DNA of 64,000 bases from an uncultured Acidobacteriota bacterium (GTDB taxonomy: Bacteria > Acidobacteriota > Terriglobia > Terriglobales > Acidobacteriaceae), in the NCBI GenBank assembly GCA_903873705.1, contig CAIQPK010000007.1, positions 1 through 64,000 of the forward strand, read 5' to 3'. Positions 25,411 through 34,370 of the stretch are shown in pieces. Under the pieces are notes generated by a model that worked only from the letters and a program-made list of their open reading frames with translations, had not been told where the DNA came from and did not search any database. How positions within the stretch are numbered: the stretch's first letter is position 1; each line of letters begins with the position of its first letter. The translations under genes and the position numbers were made by a program.

Positions 25411-26028
25411 ATGGCAACGCCCACCCTCGACGACCTGCTTTTTGACGCCGAAGCCGCCCACGGACACCTCTGCGCCGGCCAGATTCTCGGCGTGCGCATG
25501 GCCATGCTGGCGCTCGCCAGACTCGGCATCGGCGACCCCCGCGGCCAGCAGAGCCCCGACCGCAAACGCCTTGTCACCTTCGTCGAAATCGACCGTTGCG
25601 CCACCGATGCCATAGCCGTCGTCACCGGATGCCGTGTGGGCAAGCGCGCCCTCAAGCTGCGCGACTGGGGAAAGATGGCCGCCACCTTCATCGACCTGCA
25701 AGCCGCGCTCGGCGATGACCGCTACAAGGGCCTCCGCGTCGTCGCCCGTGAAGATTCCCGCGAACGCGCCGCCGAGCTCTATCCCGAACTCGAAAAACAT
25801 GCGCAGCAAATGAAGGCCTACCGTGACCTGCCCGACGACGCGCTCTTCGACCAGCAGTGGGTCAGCGTCGCGCTGCCGCGCAGCGAGTTTCCCGGCTACA
25901 AGGGTCAGCGACTCGCCTGCGCCCACTGCGGCGAAGGAGTCAGCTACGACCGCTTCATCGAACAAGCCGGCGAGCGTCTCTGCTTGGCCTGCGCCAACCC
26001 CGCCAGCCGCTACTACCAGCCCTTGTAA
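25411..26028 (+). CDS. FmdE-family protein with C-terminal zinc ribbon
   Basis: HGHLCAGQILGVRMAMLALARLGIGD...FVEIDRCATDAIAVVTGCRVGKRALKLRDWGKMAATF; C-terminal CAHCGEGV...RLCLACANP. Confidence 0.88.
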   Translation: MATPTLDDLLFDAEAAHGHLCAGQILGVRMAMLALARLGIGDPRGQQSPDRKRLVTFVEIDRCATDAIAVVTGCRVGKRALKLRDWGKMAATFIDLQAALGDDRYKGLRVVAREDSRERAAELYPELEKHAQQMKAYRDLPDDALFDQQWVSVALPRSEFPGYKGQRLACAHCGEGVSYDRFIEQAGERLCLACANPASRYYQPL

Positions 26029-26047
26029 CCCGTGCAAAAACATCGAA

Positions 26048-26067
26048 GCCGGCGCTTGCACGCCGGC
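26048..26067. terminator. Hairpin between convergent genes
   Basis: GCCGGCG-CTTGCA-CGCCGGC. Confidence 0.6.
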
Positions 26068-26092
26068 CTCGGGAACATCGGTTGAGCTTCAA

Positions 26093-26428
26093 TTAGCGAT
26101 GGTCGAACCGGTCGTGGTCGAAGCGGTCACGATCGTGGAAGCGGCGTTCACGCTCAAAGCGCTCACGGCGCAGGAACTCCTGGCGACGCAGCCATTGCTG
26201 GTGCTCCTCGAACTGGCGACGATCATAGTAGCCGTATCCGGGAGCAACATACACCGGCGCAGGAGCCACATAGCGCGGTCCGCCAAACTGTACCCCGACG
26301 GAGAAATGCTGGGCCTGGGCCGCGGGCGTCCCGGCGAGGGCTGCGCCTGCCAACGTGGCGGCGGCAAGAACTTTGAGTGCGCTGGACTTCACTGATGTAA
26401 GCTTCGCAGTTACATTCGATAGCTTCAT
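26093..26428 (-). CDS. Small secreted protein with charged Arg/His/Asp-rich C-terminus
   Basis: Signal peptide ALAGTPAAQAQ, then ERERRFHDRDRFDHDRFDHR tail. Confidence 0.65.
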   Translation of the reverse strand: MKLSNVTAKLTSVKSSALKVLAAATLAGAALAGTPAAQAQHFSVGVQFGGPRYVAPAPVYVAPGYGYYDRRQFEEHQQWLRRQEFLRRERFERERRFHDRDRFDHDRFDHR

Positions 26429-26543
26429 GACGTGCCTCCTGTGTTGCTTCTTAATGGCTGCCTATTTCTAAGCACAGTGAAGTAAACGCGAGTTCACGCA
26501 AAGCGTTGCGCGCAACTATTTCCTGCCACCGGGTTGCTGGAAA

Positions 26544-28604
26544 TCACTTCGAAAGCGTAAACCGAACCCCGCCCTGCACGATGCGCGGCGCAGCCAGCGT
26601 GGGCGTCGGTGTCTTACCCGCATCTATTGCCCGGTTCAACACGTTCTGAGAGCTCGCGTAGATCGAAAGCCCCCGCCCCAGCTTGCGCTCCGCATACAGG
26701 TCGAAGCGAGCGTAGGGGTGGAGCAGCTGGGTATTCTCGGCGTCGTCGAACTCATTGCCCTCATACAGCGCATTCACAATCAACGTTGCCAGCCGAGGAT
26801 GGTCATACCGCAGCTGCGTCGACACCGACTGCCGCGGCACCTGCGGAATCCGGTGGCCCAGCAGGTTGGTCTGTGCCGGGAACGCGTTATTGAACGCCGT
26901 CACGGTAGCAACAGCGAACTGATAGCTGACATCAGCCGACAAGCCGTCCCACGAAGCGGAATGCGCTTCCAGCATCATGCCCCGGCTGCGTATCTGCCCC
27001 AGGTTCTGCCGCTGATACGTATTCGTTGAAAGCAGGACAGCCGAGATCGGCCGGTTGATCTCCGTCCAGAAATAAGTCGACCGCAATGAACCCACATGCG
27101 CCCGAGACCGCTCGCCACCAAACTCAAAACCCGTAGCCCGTTCCGCCAGCAGCGTGTTGTTGGCGCGCGTCAGTTGCGCTCCAACCTGGAACGACCGATA
27201 CAGCTCATTGAGCGACGGCGCACGAAATGCACGGAACGCTGTGCCCGTCAGCGCCAACCCTCCGGGCAAATGCCGCACCAGCCCCAGTCGCGGACTCACG
27301 AACATCTCCGTCAGCGGCACCAACTCCGTGATCGCCGAGGTATTCGAAGCCGTTGAGCGGGCATCGAAGGTGCGGAAGGAATCGACGCGGACAGACCCTG
27401 AGGCAGACCAGCCTTTCGGCTGCCAGATCGCATCCGCGTAGCCACCGGCCCCACGCTGCCGCGCCCGCGTGCTTACCAGCACTTTGGTCGAAGGCGTCGT
27501 CTCGTTGTCCGTCGCCCGCACATCCCGCAGGTCGACACCCAGCGCCGCGCTCACGTTCTCCGGCAGTGCACGCGATCCCTGCAGCACAAAGCCGTATTCA
27601 TTCAGCGGTACCTTTTGCAGCTTCGTCAGCGACTCCGTCGCACGCGCCGGCAGCGGGACCGAAGTGAAGCTCTGGCTGTAAGTCTCACGCCCCCCAAAAA
27701 TCCGCACCAGCCCATGGCCCGCCCTGGCGTCCACATCGGCACCCCCCTGGTAGCGCCAGAAGTGTGTCGCATTCGTCTGCAGCGGCGTCCCGTTCCCGCG
27801 CTGCTCGGCCAGCACATTGCCACGCAGAAAAGCCGAGCCGTGGTCGCCCGAGAATGGCGCACGAACTTCGACGCGGCCCGCCTGCCCCTCGACCCCGGAC
27901 GGAACATCCACCACGCCCCGCGCAGCAGGAGCAGTAGGAACATAGCCGCTCGTCCGCAGCGCACTGCCCGCGCCAAGAAAAGCAACCCGTCGCGACCCAA
28001 ATGTGAATAAGCCGTCTTCCTGATGGGTGGCTTCACTCGCGCCAGAGGCATCGGCGCTGAAGCGGAAAGGAGCCGAGGCCTTGACCGGAATCAAATCGAT
28101 CGCTCCGCCAATCGCGCTCGACCCATATAGATCAGCTGCACCGCCGCGCATCATGTTCACGCGGTCCACCACCAGCAGCGGCACCTCGTTCCAGTGGACC
28201 CACCCGCCAAAGGGGTCGCCCATCGGCACCTCATCGCTCAACACCAGCGTGCGACTGACAGCCGTACTGCCCAGCCCCCGCAGGCTCACACCCTGCGACG
28301 TCGGGTTCAACGACCATGAACTCGTCCGTCGAAAAAGTTTGAAGCCCGAAACCGCATGCAGCGCATCGTCCAGTGAGAACCCCGCACTCTGCTCCAGCTG
28401 CTGCTGTGTCAGTACGGCGACGCTCGATGCCGAATCGTTCACCCCAACGATGCCGCGGTCAGCGGTCACGGTTACCTGCTGCACGGATTGCAGGCGCTGC
28501 GGCGGCGTTGCAGAGGTTGCGGGAGCAGTCGTCTGCTGTCCACCGGCCACCAACGCGCAAAGTCCAATCGCACCGCCACAACCGAACAGGCGTAACTTCA
28601 TCAT
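26544..28604 (-). CDS. TonB-dependent receptor, BtuB/FepA-like
   Basis: MMKLRLFGCGG signal region; VTVTADRG...SLDDALHAVSGFKLFRRTSSWSLNPTSQGVSLRGLGSTAVSRTLVLSDEVPM plug; C-terminal QNVLNRAIDAG...GGVRFTLSK. Confidence 0.9.
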   Translation of the reverse strand: MMKLRLFGCGGAIGLCALVAGGQQTTAPATSATPPQRLQSVQQVTVTADRGIVGVNDSASSVAVLTQQQLEQSAGFSLDDALHAVSGFKLFRRTSSWSLNPTSQGVSLRGLGSTAVSRTLVLSDEVPMGDPFGGWVHWNEVPLLVVDRVNMMRGGAADLYGSSAIGGAIDLIPVKASAPFRFSADASGASEATHQEDGLFTFGSRRVAFLGAGSALRTSGYVPTAPAARGVVDVPSGVEGQAGRVEVRAPFSGDHGSAFLRGNVLAEQRGNGTPLQTNATHFWRYQGGADVDARAGHGLVRIFGGRETYSQSFTSVPLPARATESLTKLQKVPLNEYGFVLQGSRALPENVSAALGVDLRDVRATDNETTPSTKVLVSTRARQRGAGGYADAIWQPKGWSASGSVRVDSFRTFDARSTASNTSAITELVPLTEMFVSPRLGLVRHLPGGLALTGTAFRAFRAPSLNELYRSFQVGAQLTRANNTLLAERATGFEFGGERSRAHVGSLRSTYFWTEINRPISAVLLSTNTYQRQNLGQIRSRGMMLEAHSASWDGLSADVSYQFAVATVTAFNNAFPAQTNLLGHRIPQVPRQSVSTQLRYDHPRLATLIVNALYEGNEFDDAENTQLLHPYARFDLYAERKLGRGLSIYASSQNVLNRAIDAGKTPTPTLAAPRIVQGGVRFTLSK

Positions 28605-28762
28605 CTTCCGATCCTTCCACGGCAGCGCCGCGCCTTCCGCGCCCGTGACGCCCCATCCCCTGACGGGTGCGCCCAGGCAAAAAAATCTGTGAACGTCCGG
28701 ATAGTAATGGAGACGAGACAGACCTGTTAAGGGCCGCAGCATACGGAAAAATGTTTCAGGGC

Positions 28763-30211
28763 CTAAACTTGCGCCGCCTCGATAGCGGCGCCAACCCGCA
28801 GCATCGTCGCCTCGCCAAAATGCGGCCCCAGTATCTGCACCCCGATCGGCAACCCCGCCGCCGTCGTTCCGCACGGCACACTCATGCCGCAAATACCGGC
28901 CAGCGACGCCGCCACCGAGTAAATATCTTCCAGGTACATCTTCACCGGGTCATCGGTCTTTTCGCCCAGCTTGAACGCCGGTGTCGGCGTCACCGGGCAC
29001 ACGATCGCGTCCACCTGCTCATACGCCGCCAGGAAGTCCCGCGTCAGCAGCGTGCGCACCTGCTGCGCTTTCAGGTAGTAGGCATCGTAATATCCCGCCG
29101 ACAGCGCATACGTCCCCAGCAGAATCCGCCGCTTCACCTCCGCGCCAAACCCCTGATCGCGCGTCTTGCGGAACATCGCAGCCAGCGTGTTCGACTCCGC
29201 CGCACGTAACCCGAACCGCACGCCGTCAAACCGCGAAAGATTCGAAGAAGCCTCAGCCGTCGCCACCACGTAATACGTTGGAATCGCGTACCGCGTATGC
29301 GGCAGCGAGACCTTGTGAATCGTGCACCCCGCACTCCGCAGCGCGTCGAGCGATTTCTCAATAGCGGCCCGAATTTCAGGATCCAGCCCCTCGCCGAAGT
29401 ACTCATCCGGCACACCGATCCGCAGCCCCGCAACCGGCTTCGCCAGCTCTGCCGTGTAGCGAGCAGGCACCGTCTGCGACGACGTCGCGTCCAGCGTATC
29501 CGGCCCCGCCAGCACTTCCAGCATCGTCGCCGCATCGGCCACGTTTTTCGTAAACGGACCCACCCGATCCAGCGATGACGCAAACGCAATCAACCCGAAC
29601 CGCGAAACCCGTCCATATGTCGGCAGCACGCCCACCACGCCGCAGAAAGCCGCCGGCTGCCGAATCGACCCACCCGTATCCGTACCCAGCGAAGCCACGC
29701 ACAGCCCAGCCGCCACCGCCGCCGCACTTCCGCCCGATGACCCACCCGGGACCCGGTCCAGCGCCCGCGGATTATGCACCGGCCCGTAAGCCGAGTTCTC
29801 GTTCGACGATCCCATCGCAAACTCATCGCAATTCAGCTTGCCCAGCAGCACCGCACCCGCCGCTTCCAGTTTGCCGACCACCGTCGCGTCGTAAGGCGGA
29901 TGATACCCCTTCAAGATCAGCGACCCCGCCGTCGCCGGCGAGCCCACCATCGTCAGCACGTCTTTCACGCCAATAGGCACGCCCGCCAGCGGCCCCAGCT
30001 CGGCACCGGCTTTCACGTCCGCATCCACCTTCGCCGCTTGCGCCAGCGCGCGGTCCCGGCTTAGCGCCAGGTAGCTGTTGATGTTCGGATCGACGGCAGT
30101 AATGCGCTCGTAGTGCTGCTCGGCCAACGCAGTGGCTGTAATGAGGCCAGAGCGAACGTGGTCGCGAGCGGCGGTAATGCTCAACGTTTCGAGATGGATA
30201 GCTTCGGACAT
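28763..30211 (-). CDS. gatA: Asp/Glu-tRNA amidotransferase subunit A
   Basis: GVPIGVKDVLTMVGSPATAGSLIL...RVPGGSSGGSAAAVAAGL...LGTDTGGSIRQPAAFCG amidase signature. Confidence 0.96.
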   Translation of the reverse strand: MSEAIHLETLSITAARDHVRSGLITATALAEQHYERITAVDPNINSYLALSRDRALAQAAKVDADVKAGAELGPLAGVPIGVKDVLTMVGSPATAGSLILKGYHPPYDATVVGKLEAAGAVLLGKLNCDEFAMGSSNENSAYGPVHNPRALDRVPGGSSGGSAAAVAAGLCVASLGTDTGGSIRQPAAFCGVVGVLPTYGRVSRFGLIAFASSLDRVGPFTKNVADAATMLEVLAGPDTLDATSSQTVPARYTAELAKPVAGLRIGVPDEYFGEGLDPEIRAAIEKSLDALRSAGCTIHKVSLPHTRYAIPTYYVVATAEASSNLSRFDGVRFGLRAAESNTLAAMFRKTRDQGFGAEVKRRILLGTYALSAGYYDAYYLKAQQVRTLLTRDFLAAYEQVDAIVCPVTPTPAFKLGEKTDDPVKMYLEDIYSVAASLAGICGMSVPCGTTAAGLPIGVQILGPHFGEATMLRVGAAIEAAQV

Positions 30212-30280
30212 GCGTTAAGTCGATTCCTTGGGCGCCGTCACGGCGCGTCTAGCTTGAAATGGTTGCAAATCCCAGCGTTT

Positions 30281-30607
30281 CTACCGCTCAATTACCTTCG
30301 GCACTTTGAAGAACCGGCCATCCGTCTCGGGCGCCTCGGCCATCACAGCGGTCCGATCGACCGACGCCCGCACCACATCGGCGCGCAGCGTCTCGCCATG
30401 AGCCGCAGCGGTCAAGCCCAGCATCTCGCCCACCTGCGCCATCGCCGGCACACCGGTCGTATCCAACTCATTTAGCTGCGCAATGTAGCCAAGGATGGCA
30501 TTCAGGTCGCGCGCCATGCGCGGCATCTCTTCGGCGGTCAGCTCCAGGTTGGCGAGCTCGGCCACCCGGGTCACATCTTCATTGGTCACCACCGCTGTTT
30601 CACTCAT
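30281..30607 (-). CDS. gatC: Asp/Glu-tRNA amidotransferase subunit C
   Basis: VTRVAELANLELTAEEMPRMARDLNAILGYIAQLNELDTTGVPAMAQV; upstream of gatA. Confidence 0.92.
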   Translation of the reverse strand: MSETAVVTNEDVTRVAELANLELTAEEMPRMARDLNAILGYIAQLNELDTTGVPAMAQVGEMLGLTAAAHGETLRADVVRASVDRTAVMAEAPETDGRFFKVPKVIER

Positions 30608-30918
30608 CGCACCCGTTCCTTTTCCTGTCTGCCGCTCATTTTGTCTGCGTTTTCAAAGTGTATCGCGGTCACCGGCACACCGGCGATTCGCCCCAGGTCG
30701 CTGGTCAGAATCCCCCGCATCTGGCCGAGCGGCTCCATCCACTCCGCCGACGCCACCACGATCCGCACCACGCCGCGCTCGTACGCCACAATCTCCGCAT
30801 GACCCGCCAGCGCCGACCCACACGCCACCGGCCACGCCGCAGCCAGCCGATCCAGCTCCGGCAACGGTCGCAGACTTCGCCCCAACTGGCTCCGCAGCAG
30901 CTCTCGCATCCCCTGCAT
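30604..30918 (-). CDS. DUF721 / DciA-like protein
   Basis: LAAAWPVACGSALAGHAEIVAYERGVVRIVVASAEWMEPLGQM; ATGA-type overlap with the gene before it. Confidence 0.75.
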   Translation of the reverse strand: MQGMRELLRSQLGRSLRPLPELDRLAAAWPVACGSALAGHAEIVAYERGVVRIVVASAEWMEPLGQMRGILTSDLGRIAGVPVTAIHFENADKMSGRQEKERVR

Positions 30919-32090
30919 CAGCGAGCCCTCACCACATCCGCTGCTTCAGCCGCCGAAAGTGCCACCCCGGCCGCCTCAGGGACATGCCGCAGCACGGCAG
31001 CACGATAGTGCTCCAGAAAAAGAGGCGTAGCGAAGCCCGCCGCCCATTCCCGCGCATCCGCCGCGGCAAATCGCGGCTCGCCATCAGCCTCCCACTGCGC
31101 GATGGCCGCCGCCGCCGACTCCGCCGTCTGCTCCCCAAAATAAGCACCCGTCGGCCGCACCTCACCCGCCGCTCCGCGTACCGTCTCCAGCGACCCGCCC
31201 GCCCCGTACGCAATCACCGGCCGCCCACACGCCTGCGCCTCCAGCGGCACCATCCCAAAATCCTCATCCGCCGCAAACAACAGCGCGCGGCAGCGCGCAA
31301 ACTCCGCCCACAGAGCCTCGGTAGAAAGCTCACCGAGAAACTCAACCAGCGGATCGCCCGCAGCCAGCCGCTGCAGTCTTGCCTCCTCCGGCCCCGTCCC
31401 CGCAATCCGCAACCGGCGCCCCAGCCGCCGGCAAGCCTCCATCAAAATCTCAGTACGCTTGTACGCCACCAGCCGCCCGGCGCAAAGGTAATGGTCGCCC
31501 GGAAGCTGCCCCGCCAACGCATCTGCACGATCCAGGTCAATCGGCGGATGCACCACCTCCGACTCCCGCCCATAGCATCGCCGAATCCGGTCAGCCACAT
31601 AAGCCGAATTTGCCAGGAAGTACGTCACCCGCTCCGCCGCCCGTCGGTCCCACTCCCGCACCCGTGGCACCGCCGCTGAAAACGCAGCCCGGGTAACCGG
31701 CCCCATCGCATCGCGGTACGCCTCGTATCCATCCCACAGGTACCTCATCGGCGAGTGGCAATAACAAATCTGCACCGCCCCGGCATCCAGCCGAACACCC
31801 TTGACCGGCCCGCTGTCGGACGACAGCACAAGGTCAAACCCCCGCAAATCGAGGCTCTCCGCCGCCGCCGGATAAAGCGGAAGAAAGTGGCGGTGATGCG
31901 TCCGGCCCAGCGGTAGTTTTTGCAGAAATGAAGTGTGAAGAGGACGCCCCGCCAGTGTAGCGGGAAGTCCGGCCGGCGAGGCTACCAGCGTAAACAACTC
32001 CGCGGTTGGAAACAGCGCAGCAATGCACTCCGCAACGCGCTCTCCGCCGCCACGCGTCACAAACCAGTGATGAACCACAGCAACACGCAC
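30918..32090 (-). CDS. Glycosyltransferase family 4 (GT-B)
   Basis: VAVVHHWFVTRGGGERVAECIAALFP...AGRLVAYKRTEILMEACRRLGRRLRIAGTGPEEARL...FAADEDFGMVPLEAQACGRPVIAYGAGG. Confidence 0.92.
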   Translation of the reverse strand: MRVAVVHHWFVTRGGGERVAECIAALFPTAELFTLVASPAGLPATLAGRPLHTSFLQKLPLGRTHHRHFLPLYPAAAESLDLRGFDLVLSSDSGPVKGVRLDAGAVQICYCHSPMRYLWDGYEAYRDAMGPVTRAAFSAAVPRVREWDRRAAERVTYFLANSAYVADRIRRCYGRESEVVHPPIDLDRADALAGQLPGDHYLCAGRLVAYKRTEILMEACRRLGRRLRIAGTGPEEARLQRLAAGDPLVEFLGELSTEALWAEFARCRALLFAADEDFGMVPLEAQACGRPVIAYGAGGSLETVRGAAGEVRPTGAYFGEQTAESAAAAIAQWEADGEPRFAAADAREWAAGFATPLFLEHYRAAVLRHVPEAAGVALSAAEAADVVRAR

Positions 32091-32108
32091 GCGGCAGAAA
32101 CCCCGTCG

Positions 32109-32879
32109 TTAGTATGCGCCATCCTGGTTGACCACCGAAAACGTGGTGCGCGAAAGTATCTTCGCATCGTTGGTCAGCGCCCATTCACGGACATAGCGGC
32201 AGTCAAGCTGCACGCGCTCCTCGTAGGTCACTTCGCTGCGCCCGGAAACCTGCCACAGCCCCGTCAGGCCTGGCTTCACCTTGCAGTAGTCGGCAAAGTG
32301 GTCGCCGTACTTTTCCACCTCCGCAGCCACAATCGGCCGCGGTCCCACCAGGCTCATCGTTCCCTGCAGCACATTCCAGAACTGGGGCAGCTCGTCCAGC
32401 GAAAACCGCCGCAGGAAAATTCCCACACGGGTCACCCGCGGGTCATGCCGCAGCTTGTGCGACTCCCGCCACTCCGCTCGTGCTTCGGGATTAGCCGCCA
32501 GGAAGTCCTCCAACACCTGTGCCGAGTCCAGGCACATTGTGCGAAACTTCCACATCGTAAAAAAGGCTCCGTGTTTGCGAATCCGGCGATGCGAAAACAA
32601 AACCGGCCCCGGAGAAGTAAACCGCACCGCCGCAGCTACCGCAAGGAACAGTGGAATCAGTACCGGACCGGCGAGAATCACCAAAACGATATCCATTGAC
32701 CGCTTGATCACGCGGTAACGGAACAAACGCTGAGGCCCGCTCTCGGCGCGCACAGCCGCCAGACTACTGGATACCGCCACGGTTTCAGGATAGGCATAAA
32801 TCCCAGCCACCGTACCCTGTGCCTCCAACGAAGGAAACTCTTCCGGCATACCGGTCCTCGGCTCCGCACTCGCACCCAA
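32109..32879 (-). CDS. Sugar transferase (undecaprenyl-phosphate priming glycosyl-phosphotransferase)
   Basis: IKRSMDIVLVILAGPVLIPLFLAVAAAVRFTSPGPVLFSHRRIRKHGAFFTMWKFRTM...RRFSLDELPQFWNVLQGTMSLVGPRP...KPGLTGLWQVSGRS. Confidence 0.95.
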   Translation of the reverse strand: MGASAEPRTGMPEEFPSLEAQGTVAGIYAYPETVAVSSSLAAVRAESGPQRLFRYRVIKRSMDIVLVILAGPVLIPLFLAVAAAVRFTSPGPVLFSHRRIRKHGAFFTMWKFRTMCLDSAQVLEDFLAANPEARAEWRESHKLRHDPRVTRVGIFLRRFSLDELPQFWNVLQGTMSLVGPRPIVAAEVEKYGDHFADYCKVKPGLTGLWQVSGRSEVTYEERVQLDCRYVREWALTNDAKILSRTTFSVVNQDGAY

Positions 32880-32997
32880 TACTATTGCGAAATCTGGAGT
32901 TTGCGTTGATCGTGCGTCTGGAGTTTCGGACCAGATTCCCAGCTAAGGAATTCTCACTGCGTGGCCCAACCAACCGTGCTTAAGCGATTGCCTTACA

Positions 32998-33034
32998 GGA
33001 TGATGCGGGTCTCTGCCGGACCGTTCCATCATCC
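32998..33034. promoter_or_regulatory. Two-tier inverted repeat in the divergent EPS intergenic region
   Basis: GGATGATG-cg-GGTC-tctgccg-GACC-gttc-CATCATCC between the minus-strand sugar transferase and plus-strand rfbC. Confidence 0.5.
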
Positions 33035-33241
33035 CAAGTCTGGTCTTGCTCAGAAGTCGTAGCCCGGTGGGCTCTTAGTGGTATATCTAGTGTACCTTCT
33101 CAAACGGTCAAGACGCCCGTAAATATACAATGACATTTTCGACAACTGATTACTTTCAACAACTTAGCGTCTACGCTCGGCCATAACGCCTCACTCTTCA
33201 TCCATCCAGCGCTGCCAGCTTATTTGTCTTATCGTTGTCTG

Positions 33242-33805
33242 ATGCACATTATCGACACCGGGCTGTGTGGCGTTAAGCGGATTCAGCCAAAACAATTTGG
33301 CGACGCCCGCGGCTGGTTCGCCGAGACCTACAACGCTGATCGCTTCCTGGCCGCTGGTCTCCCCGCCGAATTCGCACAGGATAACCAGAGCTTCTCCTCC
33401 CGTGGCGTACTCCGGGGCTTGCACTACCAGCTCGAACAGCCGCAGGGAAAGCTCGTCCGCGTGCTTTCGGGCCACATCTGGGATGTGGCCGTCGACCTGC
33501 GCCGCGACTCGCCCGACTTCCGCAAGTGGGCCGGTTTCCACCTCAAACCGCCCAGCCCTGACCAGCCGCTGGAAATGCTGTGGATTCCCGAAGGCTTTGC
33601 CCACGGCTTCCTCGTCCTCTCGGAAACCGCCGAAGTCCTCTACAAAGCCACCCGCGGCTACTATCCGGCCGGCGAGCGCTGCATTGTCTGGAACGACCCC
33701 ACGTTGGCCATCGACTGGCCCCTCGATCAGCTCGCCGGCCTCACGCCAGAGGTGTCTGAGAGAGACGCTCGCGGCGCGGCCTTCCTCGCGGCAGAGCTGC
33801 CCTGA
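33242..33805 (+). CDS. rfbC: dTDP-4-dehydrorhamnose 3,5-epimerase
   Basis: RGWFAETYNADRF...FAQDNQSFSSRGVLRGLHYQLEQPQGKLVRVLSGHIWDVAVDLRRDSP. Confidence 0.95.
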   Translation: MHIIDTGLCGVKRIQPKQFGDARGWFAETYNADRFLAAGLPAEFAQDNQSFSSRGVLRGLHYQLEQPQGKLVRVLSGHIWDVAVDLRRDSPDFRKWAGFHLKPPSPDQPLEMLWIPEGFAHGFLVLSETAEVLYKATRGYYPAGERCIVWNDPTLAIDWPLDQLAGLTPEVSERDARGAAFLAAELP

Positions 33806-33809
33806 CCCG

Positions 33810-34370
33810 CTAACCCTGCTCGCGCAGCCAGCTTTCCACTTCGGCCAGCGACGCGACCACGCGGTGCTCCCCGGGGCAGGCCCCCGCCTCTGTGCCCTGC
33901 ACAAGAAACGCCTGCCGCAACCCCGCAGCGTTTGCCGCCCCAATATCCGAACAACGGTCGCCGACCATCACCGACGCACTCAAGTCCAGGCCAAACTCCC
34001 GCGCCCCGCGCAACAACATCCCCGGCCCCGGCTTGCGGTCCTCATGCTCCCGCTTGTACTCCCCGATGCCGTGCTCCGGATGATAAGGGCAGCAATACAC
34101 CGCGTCCAGAAGGACACCCTGCCCCGCCAATTCAGCAAGCATCCAGTCGGTAAGGTCGCGGAACTGGTTCATCGTGTAGTACCCCCGAGCAATGCCGCTC
34201 TGGTTCGTCACCACGATGAGCTTATAACCCAGGGACGCCGCCGTCCTGCAGAGTGGCACAATCCCGTCGACCCAGCGAACTTCCTCGCTGCGGTGCAGAT
34301 ACCCCACCTCATGATTCACCACACCATCGCGATCCAGGAACAATGCGCGACCGTTAGCGTGTACCGTCAT
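33810..34370 (-). CDS. gmhB: D-glycero-beta-D-manno-heptose-1,7-bisphosphate 7-phosphatase (HAD-IIIA)
   Basis: RALFLDRDGVVNHEVGYLHRSEEVRWVDGIVP...VVTNQSGIARGYYT...YCCPYHPEHGIGEYKREHEDRKPGPGML...VMVGDRCSDIGAANAAG. Confidence 0.93.
   Translation of the reverse strand: MTVHANGRALFLDRDGVVNHEVGYLHRSEEVRWVDGIVPLCRTAASLGYKLIVVTNQSGIARGYYTMNQFRDLTDWMLAELAGQGVLLDAVYCCPYHPEHGIGEYKREHEDRKPGPGMLLRGAREFGLDLSASVMVGDRCSDIGAANAAGLRQAFLVQGTEAGACPGEHRVVASLAEVESWLREQG

Noticed and set aside
24455-25615. 386-aa plus-strand ORF
   Set aside because: Antisense of the GH13 gene and out-of-frame with FmdE.
28605-28762. Cobalamin, TPP or moco riboswitch upstream of the TonB receptor
   Set aside because: Could not identify the B12 box, THI box or other conserved core by eye; kept only as an unspecific structured-leader candidate.
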